Positions 1 through 13,248 of a stretch of DNA of 64,000 nucleotides are shown one piece after another. The stretch spans positions 7,568,719 to 7,632,718 of the forward strand of contig OX392541.1 of the NCBI GenBank assembly GCA_947623455.1, read 5' to 3'. A program made the translations under genes and the position numbers. The number at the start of each line of letters is the position of its first letter. Position 1 is the first letter of the stretch. The DNA is from Mimachlamys varia. Taxonomy: Eukaryota; Mollusca; Bivalvia; Pectinida; Pectinidae. The notes beneath the pieces are model-generated. The model made no database searches, had not been told where the DNA came from, and saw nothing but the letters and a program-made list of their open reading frames with translations.

Positions 1-1255
1 CGCGAAATGTCAATGATGTAACTTTCGCGTTAATTGCAATGAAGTACATATGTGAGGCATACACTATACCAAAACGTCGATAAATGGTTTTAATAAGTTC
101 ATGTATAACTTACTGCAACCAGAAAGTTATTTATTGAATAGCACTTGCCTTTTGCATATAATACCAAGGAGCAAAACACGAAAATAACAACTGTAATGAA
201 ACTATCTGGATTGGAGAATTTTGTACGAGGTCTACATATAAACAAAAAAGTATTGAGTATTTGAGGAATGTACTAAGTACATGTATCTAAAGAAAATGTA
301 CATTGTGCGGTTTAACGGTAATCAATTATATCGAGATACAATTGCTCCTTCACTATGCGTCATCAAACCCTGAAGCTCCGGCTACGTACAAAATGTACCA
401 AACTGCACTTTTTGTTTCTTCTTACTTTTCTCGGGTTTGTGCAACGAGAGAAAACATCAAAGTGCTGCGAAAGTCACACTTGTATAAAATAGAGGATAGA
501 AAATTCATCTTCATTCTAAGTAATACGCAGAGTCTACCAAAACTCATATATATTTTGAAAATAGGATTTCTTAAACATGGTATTTGACTTAACTATGATA
601 AAGAGCTCGTATAACTGTCAAATGAAACGTGCGGTCTTACATCAAAACCGCCAGTAATAAGCAATTAGCACAGCGCCTATAGTCATAGCAAGTGTTCTGC
701 CTAGTATCCGTTAAACTTGTGGGTTGGGAAAACGTAGCATCTTTCTAGGAATTTGTCAATGCTAAACACATTGGAGCGTTTCAAGAAATACAGAATATTC
801 AAATTGTTTCATTTTACGGCAGAAATTTAGAAGTTTTTATCAACGTCATGAGTGGTTTATGTTTTTGAATGACCTAAGCGACGGTAAAATCCGCAAGTAA
901 CCTAGTAAAATACTGCTTGGGTAATTGGATATTCTTTGAATTAAAGAAGAGCTTGTCATATTAGAGCGTCTGGTGGAACCTTATACACATCAAGTCCGTA
1001 TCAATTTCTGTAAAACGTTTTGATTACCGTATAACGATTTTTGAATTTTATTTGATATTCGTTACTTTGTCATAATACTGTCTCCAGAATATTGTGTTAC
1101 TGTGCAATTTGTGCTCATTTCGGTAGATACGTTAAAGAAATAGTAAATTCGTTTTATCATTACAACTAACGCTCACATCCTTCCCCTCTCTTTATTATCG
1201 ATTTTTTAATAGAAATACCAAAATCACCCTGCTAATACACTAACATATACGTACT
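1..1255. other. no gene seen
   Basis: AT-rich sequence with only short chance open frames. I see no repeat, no splice-flanked coding segment and no RNA gene. A TACATGTA palindrome lies near 279. Confidence 0.6.
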
Positions 1256-1940
1256 CCTCACTGTTCTGGCTGAGTTAATAACTCAATGTTCTGGCTGAGT
1301 TTATAACTCATTGTTCTGGCTGAGTTAATCACTCACCGTTCTGGCTGAGTTAATCACTCACTGTTCTGGCTGAGTTAATAACTCACTGTTCTGGCTGAGT
1401 TAATCACTCACTGTTCTGGCTGAGTTAATCACTCACTGTTCTGGCTGAGTTAATCACTCACTGTTCTGGCTGTGTTAATCACTCACTGTTTTGGCTGTGT
1501 TAATCACTCACTGTTCTGGCTGTGTTAATCAATCACTGTTCTGGCTGAGTTAATCACTCACTGTTTTGGCTGAGTTAATCACTCACAGTTCTGGCTGAGT
1601 TTATCATGCACGTAGTACTCACTGTTCTGGCTGAATTAATTACTCACTGTTCTGGCTGAGTTAATCACTCACTGTTCTGGCTGTGTTAATCACTCACTGT
1701 TCTGGCTGAGTTAATCACTCACTGTTCTGACTGAGTTATTCACTCACTGTTCTGGCTGTGTTAATCACTCACTGTTTTGGCTGAGTTAATCACTCACTGT
1801 TCTGACTGAGTTAATTATGCACGTACACCTCACTGTTCTGGCTGAGTTAATCACTCACTGTTCTGGCTGAGTTAATCACTCACTGTTCTGGCTGAGTTAA
1901 TCATGCACGTAGTCCTCACTGTTCTGGCTGAGTTAGTTAT
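1256..1940. repeat. minisatellite, 25-bp unit, about 27 copies
   Basis: Head-to-tail copies of a 25-bp unit built on ctgttctggctgagttaatc followed by actca. Copies differ by single substitutions such as gagtt/gtgtt, ttctgg/tttttgg-type changes and taatc/taata. Four units in the second half are interrupted by a short cacgta-containing spacer (near 1610, 1818, 1908 and 1943), so the array is a mosaic of pure blocks and spacer-carrying units. No long open frame crosses it. Confidence 0.95.
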
Positions 1941-2638
1941 ACACGTGCACTTGCTACTGATTACTTACTGATGTAATATAATTATGTTCAAAATGTATCA
2001 CAATGGTCAAAGACGACAAAGACTAGCAGCAGTTATTTTCTTTCTTTTACATCTTCATAAGATCCCTGGTAATTTAAAGTTGTGTGAGGTTGTGTTGGCA
2101 GAGGGAAACCAGAGTGCCTGCAAATGCTACTGACCTTCGGCAAGTACCTAATATCGACCTCATTAGAATATTATATACATGTATATGCTATATGAAGTAT
2201 GGTATGGTTGATACAACTTAAGTCAATTGATAACATTATAAACACAATACCTAATACTTCGAAAAATCATCTATAGCACCGAATGGCGGATAGATCTGCA
2301 GTGGTGATAAACAATGTTTTATCAATAGATTCATTTGGTGCATATGCTCAATTTACCCTGAAATACAGTTAAAACACAAACAAACAAAAATGTTTTAGTG
2401 CAAAAAAAAAATAATAGAAAAAATAACACACACTGATATATACTGAATGGTATGCTAAGTCTTTTTAGGACCTTATGAATACAATATTCACTAAAGGTAA
2501 ACGATAAATTAAATAAAGAAAATCAGAGAACACCGACGCGTCAATACGAAATATGAGGTTATCAAAACAATTGGTCGCATATTAACAACTTCAATAAAAA
2601 GAGAAGCGAAACAGGCTCGGTAACACTGAAACCTTTCC
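1941..2638. other. no gene seen
   Basis: Spacer between the 25-bp and 42-bp arrays. It is AT-rich with an A-rich run near 2400 and has no recognisable feature. Confidence 0.6.
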
Positions 2639-3476
2639 ATGCACCTTCTCAGCGACCCCAGACACACAGACGGACATCCCATGAACCTTCTCTGCGATCC
2701 CAGACACACAGACGGACATCCCATGCACCTTCTCAGCGACCCTAGACACACAGACGGACATCCCATGAACCTTCTCTGCGATCCCAGACATACAGACGGA
2801 CATCCCATTCACCGTCTCAGCGATCCCAGACATACAGACGGACATCCCATGAACCTTCTCTGCGATCCCAGACATACAGACGGACATCCCATGCACCGTC
2901 TCAGCGATCCCAGACATAAAGACGGACATCCCATGAACCTTCTCTGCGACCCCAGACATACAGACGGACATCCCATGTACCGTCTCAGCGACCCTAGACA
3001 TACAGACGGACATCCCATGCACCTTCTCTGCGATCCCAGACATACAGACGGACATCCCATGCATTGTCTCAGCGACCCCAGCCATACAGACGGACATCCC
3101 ATGCACCGTCTCAGCGACCCTAGACATACAGACGGACATCCCATGCACCGTCTCAGCGATCCTAGACATACAGACGGACATCCCATGCACCGTCTCAGCG
3201 ACCCTAGACATACAGACGGACATCCCATGCATCATCTCAGCGATCCCAGACATACAGACGGACATCCCATGCACCGTCTCAGCGACCCCAGACACACAGA
3301 CGGACATCCCATGCACCGTCTCAGCGATCCCAGACACACAGACGGACATCCCATGCACCGTCTCAACGAACCCAGACACACAGACGGACATCCCATGCAC
3401 CGTCTCAGCGACCCCAGACACACAGACGGACATCCCATGCATCATCTCAGCGATCCCAGACATACAGACGGACATT
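2639..3476. repeat. minisatellite, 42-bp unit, about 20 copies
   Basis: Tandem copies of a 42-bp unit containing agacggacatcccatg and ctcagcga. Because 42 is 14 codons, frames stay open on both strands: a 14-residue period with the core RLSDPRHTDGHPM on + (2639-3508) and MSVCMSGIAE on - (3475-2591). In the left part (2640-2975) two unit types alternate as an 84-bp dimer, with the atgaacc-type unit starting at 2681, 2765, 2849 and 2933. The right part is nearly monomeric. Substitutions include missense changes in either frame, and no splice or start context supports a protein, so I treat it as non-coding satellite DNA. Confidence 0.93.
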
Positions 3477-5335
3477 ACTTATTACATTGCATGCGTACCA
3501 CAGACTAAATTAATGGAGCGACACTTTTCTATTAATTTTGAAAGTATACTTCTAAAGGAAAGAACGGTGTGTATACACGAAAAATGAATAAAACCTCTTA
3601 CATTTTTATATCTGCAAAGCGTGCATGGCGTGTAGTAAACAATACGAATAAAAAAACAGACACGCAATTCATTGTTGTCTTCTGATAAACGTGCTTCCAT
3701 AGTTAAAGTATTGATTAACTATATTATAACTGGGTGGTAATCGAACGCCGGCTTTTGAAGTCTAATCTTGTAATTTCGAACACCCATTGTCGTTCAAACC
3801 AAGTTCGGTCGAATATTCAGAAGCGCGCATTAATGCATTAATAATATGTAGTAAGTTACAAGTAAATGTATATTTCCAGTTTTATTGTCTTCAGATGATA
3901 GACTCTAAAAATTTGTGAAATATACAGTTACGTTTCTAGACGGCTTTCTGCTGGTTCCTGTCAGTTAGATCAATCTCGGCCTTACGGCGATCACGGATGG
4001 CGCGTGGTAGGTTTCAGTAGTTTTAGGCATAACTACTGCAAATATAGGCGTAATAAACTAAAATTTTCAATGGAACACGAAAGCGCAAAGTCGTAAAGGT
4101 AATCTGATTCGGGGAGTTACTGCCGAGAAAAGTCCAAGTTGTCTATTATGTATATACAGAAGCGAGGAACAATACCACAGCCCACTCATAAATACCTTGA
4201 TAATTACAAGGAAGGAGATTCATATGTGCACTTTAGATAGAACAGAAATATAATAAACGTCACATATATCTGTCATAAATTTCCCAAGGCTTATATAATA
4301 AAAAGATGAAGCCGCTTGGCAGTGGTATCGGACTGTCAGCTTTGGCGACAGGGCTATAAATTGTCCTTGGAATTTACACGGTAATAACAGTTCAAGTGAC
4401 GGGTATGAGTGATATGTTTTGAATTTCTAAAAACTCACTTAACTTGCTCGATGCACTTTCTTGCCTGAACATAAACAATCAATGAAAAATACTCGCATGC
4501 CCTACAAAACAAACAAAAATAGATTAAAACACTGGAAGATATATACATGTACAAGTAAATGACAACTAATGGTAAATTAAAACAAAATACACTTGTATAC
4601 TGTACAAAAAACGATAAAAGCTTTTACAATGAATTGCTCATTGCAATATCATTTTTTGAGTATCTAATCAATTTTCCCCAAAAAAGTCGGACTGTCAATC
4701 TAATATCTAGTCAATACTTGTTGCGCTTATGTTTTTTTTGTGTATCATGCTTTTGTTGTTTTGTTTTCTGCTGGAAAATAAGTCTACAAAACCGAAACAA
4801 AAGATAAGTTTTCTTTTCTTAAATCTAAAAACAAAAAGGGTAATTGAAGTTAATTGTGTAAAATAACTATATCAGTTTCCAATTCCAATCTAATATATTA
4901 TGTTTTAAACTTGTACATGTGTTTGTTTACGACATTTGGTCAAACACAGTTTACAACGACGGTTTTGATATTGTCGTTCGTCTTTCTTTAAAAAAAATAA
5001 TCATTTCTTCAAGCTGTCATAAATCATGGCAGTCTATTAGATAGAGAATTCAATTTTGTTACAGTAGAGGGAATTCCCATGAAGAAAGAACGCTGCCAAT
5101 TGTGCAAAAGATGTTTTGACTTTTTCAAAACCTATCCTCCCTTTATTTCATGTACTGAGTGTACGGTGTGACAATAAAAAATTTAAAAGCATTATTGTCT
5201 TATTTGAAAACAATAAGCCTAATAAAGTTGAATCATGTACACTTCGTTCGGTGTTCTGCGATATATTCAATAGATTCCATCATTTTCCTTAAAGTTTCAT
5301 TCTATAAAATAATCGGAATGATGCGGGACTGAAGC
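3477..5335. other. no gene seen
   Basis: AT-rich sequence without a supported gene. Near 3731-3752 there is a short string resembling a reversed tRNA B box (gttcgattacc on the - strand), possibly a decayed tRNA-derived SINE, but no A box or cloverleaf could be found. Confidence 0.55.
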
Positions 5336-5560
5336 ATAAACAAATCGTAATCTGAACTCATAATCGATTAAAATAGGGGCAAAATAGGAACAAAGGTAAT
5401 ATTTGGAGACATGGAGACCTGTGTTAGGTTCAAGAGAATACGATCAGGCGTTCTGGAAGAGTAAGCGTCTTCTGCTTCTTCCACGACATCCGCCATGTAA
5501 ATCTGTGTCCCATCCAAGTAAACAACAAGTTTTCGAAGTGAGAACAGAGTCATCGTCCAT
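5336..5560 (-). mobile_element. retroelement 3'-tail fragment (5'-truncated)
   Basis: Read on the - strand, this segment matches the tails of the retroelement copies at 46.8 kb and 58.0 kb. Shared blocks are a tacttggatg-like start, gaagacgcttactcttcc, cctttgtt...attttgcc, and a terminal cgatt...ttcagattacg block. The reverse-transcriptase part is absent, so only about 225 bp of the 3' end is present. This is the pattern expected of a 5'-truncated retrotransposition product. The short frame it contains (SRTPDRILLN) is not taken as a gene. Confidence 0.65.
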
Positions 5561-7708
5561 GTCGTGGGAGCGTTTGCATTCAGTTTTACACAGTTTGGTA
5601 GTTGTTGGTTTAGAGTACATGGAGATCAGAGTATAGTTGTGTCAGAGTCAGGCCTTCGTTGATATGTTACTTCCAAATATTTACATTTTGCTCTGCAAAT
5701 GTCCATTGTAATGCATAGTGAAGACAAATGTTGATACAAGACAATATCTGCTATTGTTACATATACATGTACGTGATCAATTCCATTGTTGTCTACACTT
5801 GATTAGATGTTCAAATTCGGTTTGAAATATAAAGCACAATAATTCTATCAACATGTAAATGTTAGTAATGAACGTTTCAGCAATGGCAATGTGCGTTATA
5901 TGACTATAATATCATTTGCTGAAACATTTATTGCTGAGTTGACTAGTACTGTAGACTAAATAGTATAGATATAAATAGTATATAAATCATTTGCTTGTAA
6001 ATTCGACTTTCTTAAAACACACAGCTACCGCAGCATCGTGACCAGCTTTTGTAATCCGATTTTTGTACAACAACGTCAATGCAGTTATGACGTCTACAGA
6101 CTATAATCCAAAGGTCACCTGGAACGATTTTAGATATATCATCTCGTAATGTACGTTATACAGGACAATTGGGAGAGGATCCAGTACAGTTCGTACATGT
6201 TGGGCAACCAATGCTTCTTTAATATTTCCCATACGGTCTCTTAGCATATCATTGTATGTCCAAGACAATGCTAACTTCTACTTAACACTGACGTCTATGT
6301 AACCGAGAACTTACACATGTTATATGTTTGTACGCGCTTGATAAAATTATTAAAGAAGCGACATAGACATAAGACCTGTATTGTTGCATTGCTAAGGAGT
6401 TTGATGATATTGTATAGTCCTATCGTGGTTCCAATTGAAGGGTTATACATAGGACGGTGATTATTTTTCTCCAATATGCTGAAAATTCATATGCAAAGAA
6501 ACATTGAAATGTTTATATCAATACGAATATCTACCATTACATGGCATTCCTTCTATAACCCAAACGAATTAATTTGATATTCATAAAGCTATGAATATCG
6601 TTGACCGATTGTTGACATCATCATTATTACATTTGTATGACGTCATAATTGTTGCGTTTAATATCACTGACAATAAGCGCGCTTCATTGAATTTACCTTT
6701 GTCCACATGGCATTCATATTGTTCATGAATGCCAGATGAAAACAGTGTAATACTTAAATATTCCCGAACGATGATCCACGTTCATGGTGGTATTTTTCTT
6801 ATGAGAATATCCTTATGTTTATGACTTCAAATGAAGCTTTCTGATTCGCACGTTATTGAAAAGGTCAAATAACGTGTCATCATTATCCATAACATAGCAT
6901 AGCATCATGGTGCATGACGATCGTTTCCTAACTGCTAACTGTATGTAATCTTTGATACTTCTATATCAAAATGCGTTGTGTAAATAGGTTTTAAGTGATA
7001 CCTACACTGTAGTCCCCCGGGCCTTTCTTGGTTGTCGACATATATGCAGTTATTTGTAATCTAATTAGGGGAGATAATTACTATACCCGTCATGGGCATT
7101 ACCAACCTTATAACACACAAGGCAAAAGGAAATTAACTCAATAGAACCTCACGAGATGAAGGCGAGACAAAATTGCTTTATTCTCCTAAACCAATATATA
7201 CCATACGTTCACCATGATCTGGTTAGCCTCGGTATGATTAATTCTGTTCTTTGTGGTGTAAATGTAGTTTAAATTAGTGTATATGTTTTTCATAAGTAGC
7301 ATTAACACAGAAACAATTTTGAAAGATATCTAGACAATAGACGTCAACATGAAACACATTTTTTTAAAGAAAAACGAAAAAACAGAAGTTATTTTATATT
7401 GAGGGGGTTTGATTTCAGTAGAATGTAAATATATAAATTATCTCTATGTAGGTATCTTCTCCAAGGCAGGCCACCCTATAGATAAACTTGCAATACCAGA
7501 TTACACCGAATAATAACTACAGGCTGCCCATTTAATGCTGTGAATACCGTGTTAAACATAATTTACAAAAGAATGAAAACTGCATGTAAAGAGGTCATAT
7601 ATATCAATACATTAAACGTTGTAAAATAAAGCATATCACGTTTAAGGTACAAAAGTAAAATAATACAAAGGAATACAATAACATGTTTAATGTAACAGGA
7701 ACATCGTA
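5561..7708. other. no gene seen
   Basis: AT-rich sequence with no supported gene. A CRE-like palindrome tgacgtca lies near 6638 and a TACATGTA near 5763. Confidence 0.6.
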
Positions 7709-9772
7709 GCTTGGGTACCATAGAAAGCAAACAATACTGGGCTAACCATAGCAAGCAAACAATACTGGGCCAACCATAGCAAGCAAACAATACCGGGCTA
7801 ACAGTTGCAAGCAAACGATACTGGGCTAACCATAGCAAGTAAACAATACTTGGCTAACCATAGCAAGTAAACAATACTCGGCTAACCATAGCAAGCAAAC
7901 AATACTGGGCCAACCATAGCAAGCAAACAATACTGGGCCAACCATAGAAAGCAAACAATACTGGGCTAACCATAGCAAGCAAACAATACTGGGCTAACAG
8001 TTGCAAGCAAACAATACTGGGCCAACCATAGCAAGCAAACAATACCGGGCTAACAGTTGCAAGCAAACGATACTGGGCTAACCATAGCAAGTAAACAATA
8101 CTTGGCTAACCATAGCAAGTAAACAATACTCGGCTAACCATAGCAAGCAAACAATACCGGGCTAACCATAGCAAGCAAACAATACCGGGCTAACCATAGC
8201 AATCAAACAATACCGGGCTAACCATAGCAATCAAACAATACTTGGCTAACCATAGAAAGCAAACAATACCGGGCTAACCATAGCAAGTAAACAATACTCG
8301 GCTAACCATAGCAAGCAAACAATACTGGGCCAACCATAGCAAGCAAACAATACTGGGCCAACCATAGAAAGCAAACACTACTGGGTTGACCATAGCAAGC
8401 AAACAATACCGGGCTTACCATAGAAAACAAACAACACTGGGCTATCCATAGCAAGCAAACAATACCGGGCTAGCCATAGCAAGCAAAATACTGGGCTAAC
8501 CATAGCAAGCAAGCTAAACCGGGCTAACCATAACAAACTACATTTGGCTAACCATAACAAGCAAACAATGCCGGGCTAACCATAGCAAGTTAACAATACC
8601 GGGCGTACCATAGCAATCAAATAATACCGGGCTAACCATAGCAATCAAACAATATCCGGCTAACAATAGCAAGCAAACAATACCGGGCTCACCATAGCAA
8701 GCAAACAACACTGGGCTAACCATAACAAGCAAAAAATACCGGGATAACCATAGTAATCAAACAATACCCGGCTAACAATAGCAAGCAAACAATACCGGGC
8801 TAATCATAGCAATCAAACAATACCGGGCTCACCATAGCAAGTAAACAATACCGGGCTAACCATAGTACTCAAACAATACCCGGCTAACCATAGCAAGCAA
8901 ACAATACTTGGCTATCCATAGCAAGCAAACAATACCGGGCTAACCATAGCAATCAAACAATACCGGGCTAACCATAGCAAGTAAACAATACTCGGCCAAC
9001 CATAGCAAGCAAACAATACTGGGCTAACCATTGCAAGCAAACAAAACTGGGCTAACCATAGCAAGCAAAGAATACTGGGCTAATCATAGCAAGCAAACAA
9101 TACTTGGCTAACCATAGCAAGTAAACAATACCGGGCTAACCATAGCAATCAAACAATACCGGGCTAACCATAGCAAGTAAACAATACTCGGCTAACCATA
9201 GCAAGCAAACAATACTGGGCTAACCATTGCAAGCAAACAAAACTGGGCTAACCATAGCAAGCAAAGAATACTGGGCTAATCATAGCAAGCAAACAATACT
9301 TGGCTAACCATAGCAAGTAAACAATACCGGGCTAACCATAGCAAGAAAACAATACCGGGCTAACCATAGCAAGTAAATAATACCGGGCTAACCATAGAAA
9401 ACAAACAACACTGGGCTAACCATAGCAAGCAAACAATACTGGGCTAACCATAGCAAGCAAACAATACTGGGCTAACCATAGCAAGAAACAATACCGGGCT
9501 AACAATAATAAGCAAACAATACCGGGCTAACAATAACAAGCAAACAATACCGGGCTAACAATAACAAGCAAACAATACCGGGCTAACCATAGCAAGAAAA
9601 CAATACCGGGCTAACCATAGCAATCAAACAATACCCAGCTAACCATAGCAAGTAAACAATACCCAGCTAACCATAGCAAGCAAACAATACCGGGCTTACC
9701 ATACACAAAATGTAGCAAGTAAACAATACTGGGCTAACCATAGCAAGCATACAATACCGGGCTAACCATAGT
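7709..9772. repeat. minisatellite, 28-bp unit, about 74 copies
   Basis: Tandem units of 28 bp built on aaccatagcaagcaaacaat followed by accgggct. Variants include gcaatcaaac, gcaagtaaac, tactgggc, tacttggc and agttgcaa. Groups of units are themselves duplicated: the agttgcaagcaaacga block recurs 252 bp apart (7801 and 8053, nine units) and the ccattgcaagcaaacaaaac block 196 bp apart (9031 and 9227, seven units). The open - strand frames (MLWLAQYRLLA-type repeats) arise from the repeat and are not proposed as genes. Confidence 0.95.
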
Positions 9773-10400
9773 AGTTTAACAAAAGTACAATAATTATTAC
9801 AGGTCAAACATAGCCAGGAACAACGGCGAACCAGCAATACCAGGTATAACAGATGTGCGATAATTAATTCAGGCCAAACCACTATCAATAACGTGTAATT
9901 GAATGATATTTTCAGAATGGCCAACTGGAGTTAAGGACAAACCACCAATAATGAAATTCAAAGTTGACATCCTTCTGCATTCAGTATGGCACTTATCATG
10001 GTCCTCACGTGTTTACAAATAACTGATCTTGTAGCTTGAAGTGAGTGTCCACCTTCTTCGAACGCCTTGGTCAGCCATCATGACTAGATCATTTCATAAC
10101 ACATTGCCGACAGTACAACGGTAGCCTGGAGTTATAGCAAGTCAGCAATAACAGGATTAACGTAGCAGCCTAACCCTAACATAGCAACCAAATTAGTCAT
10201 CGCTTACCATGGCAAGATAACCATATCAACATAACCAAAGATGGTATACCATAGCAAAATAATCATACATGTAACAGTATAACCATAGCAAAGTATACCT
10301 ACCCACGGTAGACTAAACGATAGTGTTTACCATGATAGGCGTACTAACGGAAGGTAACCATATAATATGCAGGATAAATGGTCAAACCATACAGACCAAA
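9773..10400. repeat. decayed halo of the 28-bp array
   Basis: Past the regular array, isolated pieces resembling the unit continue with irregular spacing, such as taccatagcaaaataatcat near 10248, ataaccatagcaaagtatac near 10280 and accatggcaagataaccata near 10207. They look like old, diverged copies, which suggests the array was once longer or that its edge degenerates. The call rests on short matches only. Confidence 0.4.
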
Positions 10401-11288
10401 AAAAAAAATTGTCAATCATAAATAATTCATAGAAAGATTAAAAACAATGCGGCAGTGAAAAAATATGTTTTTACTTGGAAGGCGTGGGGCAAGCCGTACT
10501 GTATCGTACAATTATGTGGTTTAGCGTAAAGAAACATTTGGAAAAAAAACGAAACTTAAAATAACAACCAGAGTGCAAGTACAGATCTCAACATTCTCTC
10601 ACATGGCCGTCTATATACAGACGTGCAATCATTGACCATGTGTTAAGACAGGAGGGGTTGAATACATGTCATCACCCAAATGCCTCGTTACAGTTTTGCT
10701 CCTTTTATATTTTACTGATTATATACATACAGGTAGCTGGGATGTAATCTAAATAGTTTTGTGCCCTGTGTCTGTTTAATCCTTTTCTTAATTTCGATTA
10801 TGTCAGTCCAAAGGGGATAACATAATATAAAGTGTCTCAAATTAGGTTTCAAAGTTAAAAAAATAAACAAACAAATAATCAAATCTGCGTAAAGACACTA
10901 GAAATGACATACACAGTTAATGATGTTTTTTTTTTATCAATTTCAAAAATATAATTACCTTTTTAATTTCAATGGAGACAAGCGAAGTCATTCAAAAACA
11001 AAAGCATATGAATTTCACATTTATAGTTTTCGTTGTGCTCATGAATTATCATCAGTTTGAGCTTCACAGTAACAGTCTGGTTGAACTCCCAGTTGATCTA
11101 ATTATTAATCAATTGATTTACCCTATAGGAAACCACATTGGACTGGGCGGTATGTTTAATTGACGAATACACACAGGCTAGTCCGGGAGCGCTAGTGTTT
11201 ACTCGATCAGCAAGATGCATCTTCTGTGGCAAATAAACGAGAATTAAATTAGATATTATGTGTTCTGTTCCCATCAAAGTCAAAGCTT
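10401..11288. other. no gene seen
   Basis: AT-rich sequence with short frames only and no recognisable feature. Confidence 0.55.
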
Positions 11289-11384
11289 CAACACAGCACC
11301 AATAGTGGGCCTGTATCAATCCATATGATGTACCCCCAACACAGCACCAATAGTGGGCCTGTATCAATCCGTATGATGTACCCC
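11289..11384. repeat. 48-bp tandem duplication
   Basis: Two adjacent copies of a 48-bp unit, each containing caacacagcaccaatagtgg and tgatgtacccc, starting at 11289 and 11337. They differ by about one base (ccatatg/ccgtatg). On the - strand the duplication gives a repeated GTSYGLIQAHYWCCV peptide, but nothing else supports coding. Confidence 0.85.
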
Positions 11385-13113
11385 TTCTTTTCATTAGCAT
11401 GATCTCGTAAAAACACAAGCTCCTTTGTTTCGCCCAACTGAGGATCGTAAATTAATTTTAACCTGTCAAATCATATGTGTGTTCATTACGCTGTTCTGTG
11501 GGAGGTTCATTGGATATATATTAAATCATCGCATATAGAATCTAGCTGTTATATTATTTTACTCACAGGGAAATATTGACTGTGTAATGTAGTGATGATC
11601 AATCAGATACAGATATCAATGTTGTGCACTATATGTTTTTCCTTTCTAAGCGGAACGTTCCTTGACAAGGGCCCTTAAGGACTCACAAAACTAGATAATT
11701 TACTATATGTTATTTCTAAGCTTTCGAGCTGATAACTTCAATATTTGAAGTTCAACACTAGTGACAACTTCCTGGATTTGCAGATACATACACGGCAAAG
11801 ACTTAAAATGACATTTTATCGGGAGTTTCGTGACATTTTAGCTCTCTACAGGCGTCTTCTTCGGACAACCGGTAATGTACATGTCAAACCAGTGAAATGG
11901 GTCGTGAACACCCTCTCACTTTTGACCCCATATCAATTCGCCATCACATATCAAAATCTATATATTTTTTGTAAAGTTAGATATCTATAGATTTCATTCA
12001 ATGCAGAATATGTCAATATCACCTATTCAAATTACTCAGAACCACTGTACTTTGCTGGAACAAATTTTTGATAGGGACTACAATCGTAAGAAACACTTTG
12101 TAATAGGCTCATTAAGTTGTGTGAGTCCTAAAACGAACTATCCCTGTTACGCTTGAAATGAACCAAAACAACCACCTTACAATCACTTCATGTCATGTTC
12201 TTGTAATAAGATGCAGATGCTCAGCAAAAAAAAGAGCATGTGGTAATTCCTATGTTTACACAAACTGTATGATATGACCAAAAGGGCTTAGGTACAAACT
12301 AATACAGTGTTTATACATGTATTAGAATGATGCTAATATATCAATTAGCTGTGTATGGTATAACGCACACAATCCTAAATGGGTCAGGGTCAAGGTCTAA
12401 ACGGGAAAACTCCAAAAAGTATCCCAGTTATGTAAATCATACAACATTTTGAACAATCTAAAAAAGTATGCGTGTGAGGTATTTATTTCCTAATATGCAT
12501 TGTTCACATTCACAATAACAAGTTAGCAATGTGTTCATCTAAATTCGAAAACCAACATAGTTTCCATGCTCTGGAACAAACGCATGTTAGCAACTGCTTC
12601 TCATTCGCCAAAGCCAGTAGACAGTATGACGTCAGTATTTCAGAGACATATTATTTTAATAGATGAATCGTAGCACTGCCTTTATTTCTTAATGAGGTGT
12701 CCATTTTAAATCAAACTATATGTACACAAACCAACAAAAAAGTACCCATTTTTTTTTTCAACGATCTGAAACTCTGGTAGTCGGGAGCGTCTTCTTACCT
12801 GAATAGTGTATCCATGAATCCATGCAGACCACTTGTATTCGTGATTTACAATTCTATGTACTGCACGTTTGTTTTAAAATTGAGTACTGGTATAGGTATG
12901 GCTCACCCGGGCACTATCAAATTTGGCGCGATGTTCAACGTGAATCTATTATGACGTCACTATTAAGTTACGTCATTATTACGTCGTGTTACTGTTCTGC
13001 TAGAAAATGGCTGACTCTGGAAACGACCAAAAGCTGGCAATGATCTGACACCATAAAACGAGTTTTGGTATATACGTGTGTATTTAAATGGAAGAGTGAT
13101 GTACTAAACCCAT
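11385..13113. other. no gene seen
   Basis: No supported gene. A GC-richer patch at 12890-13020 contains a CRE-like tgacgtca and no protein-like frame of note. Confidence 0.55.
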
Positions 13114-13248
13114 TATGGCCCTGTTGAGAGGGCACTATTGCCTCATAGTATGGTCTCGTGATGAGATAGTGTCCTCGCCTTCGGCTAAGGCACTATTCCA
13201 TCCCTCGACAATACTATGAAGCAACGGTGCACTCTCAACAGGGCCATA
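13114..13248. mobile_element. foldback (hairpin) MITE-like element
   Basis: A 135-bp near-perfect palindrome. The outer arms 13114-13135 (tatggccctgttgagagggc) and 13227-13248 pair with one mismatch in 22. The arms continue inward (attgcctcatagtat against atactatgaagcaac) to a central gcc-ttcg-gc turn near 13180. Such self-complementary non-autonomous elements are common in bivalve genomes. The 36-bp minisatellite starts within a few bases of its right end. No clear target-site duplication could be defined, so the superfamily is unknown. Confidence 0.8.

Noticed and set aside
2591..3508. 290-residue frames on both strands as repeat proteins
   Set aside because: The unit length is a multiple of three and lacks stops on both strands, which is enough to explain them. 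Variation between units includes missense changes in either frame, and no splice or regulatory context was found.
1256..9772. CRISPR array
   Set aside because: Units are contiguous with no unique spacers between them; these are minisatellites in an animal-type genome.
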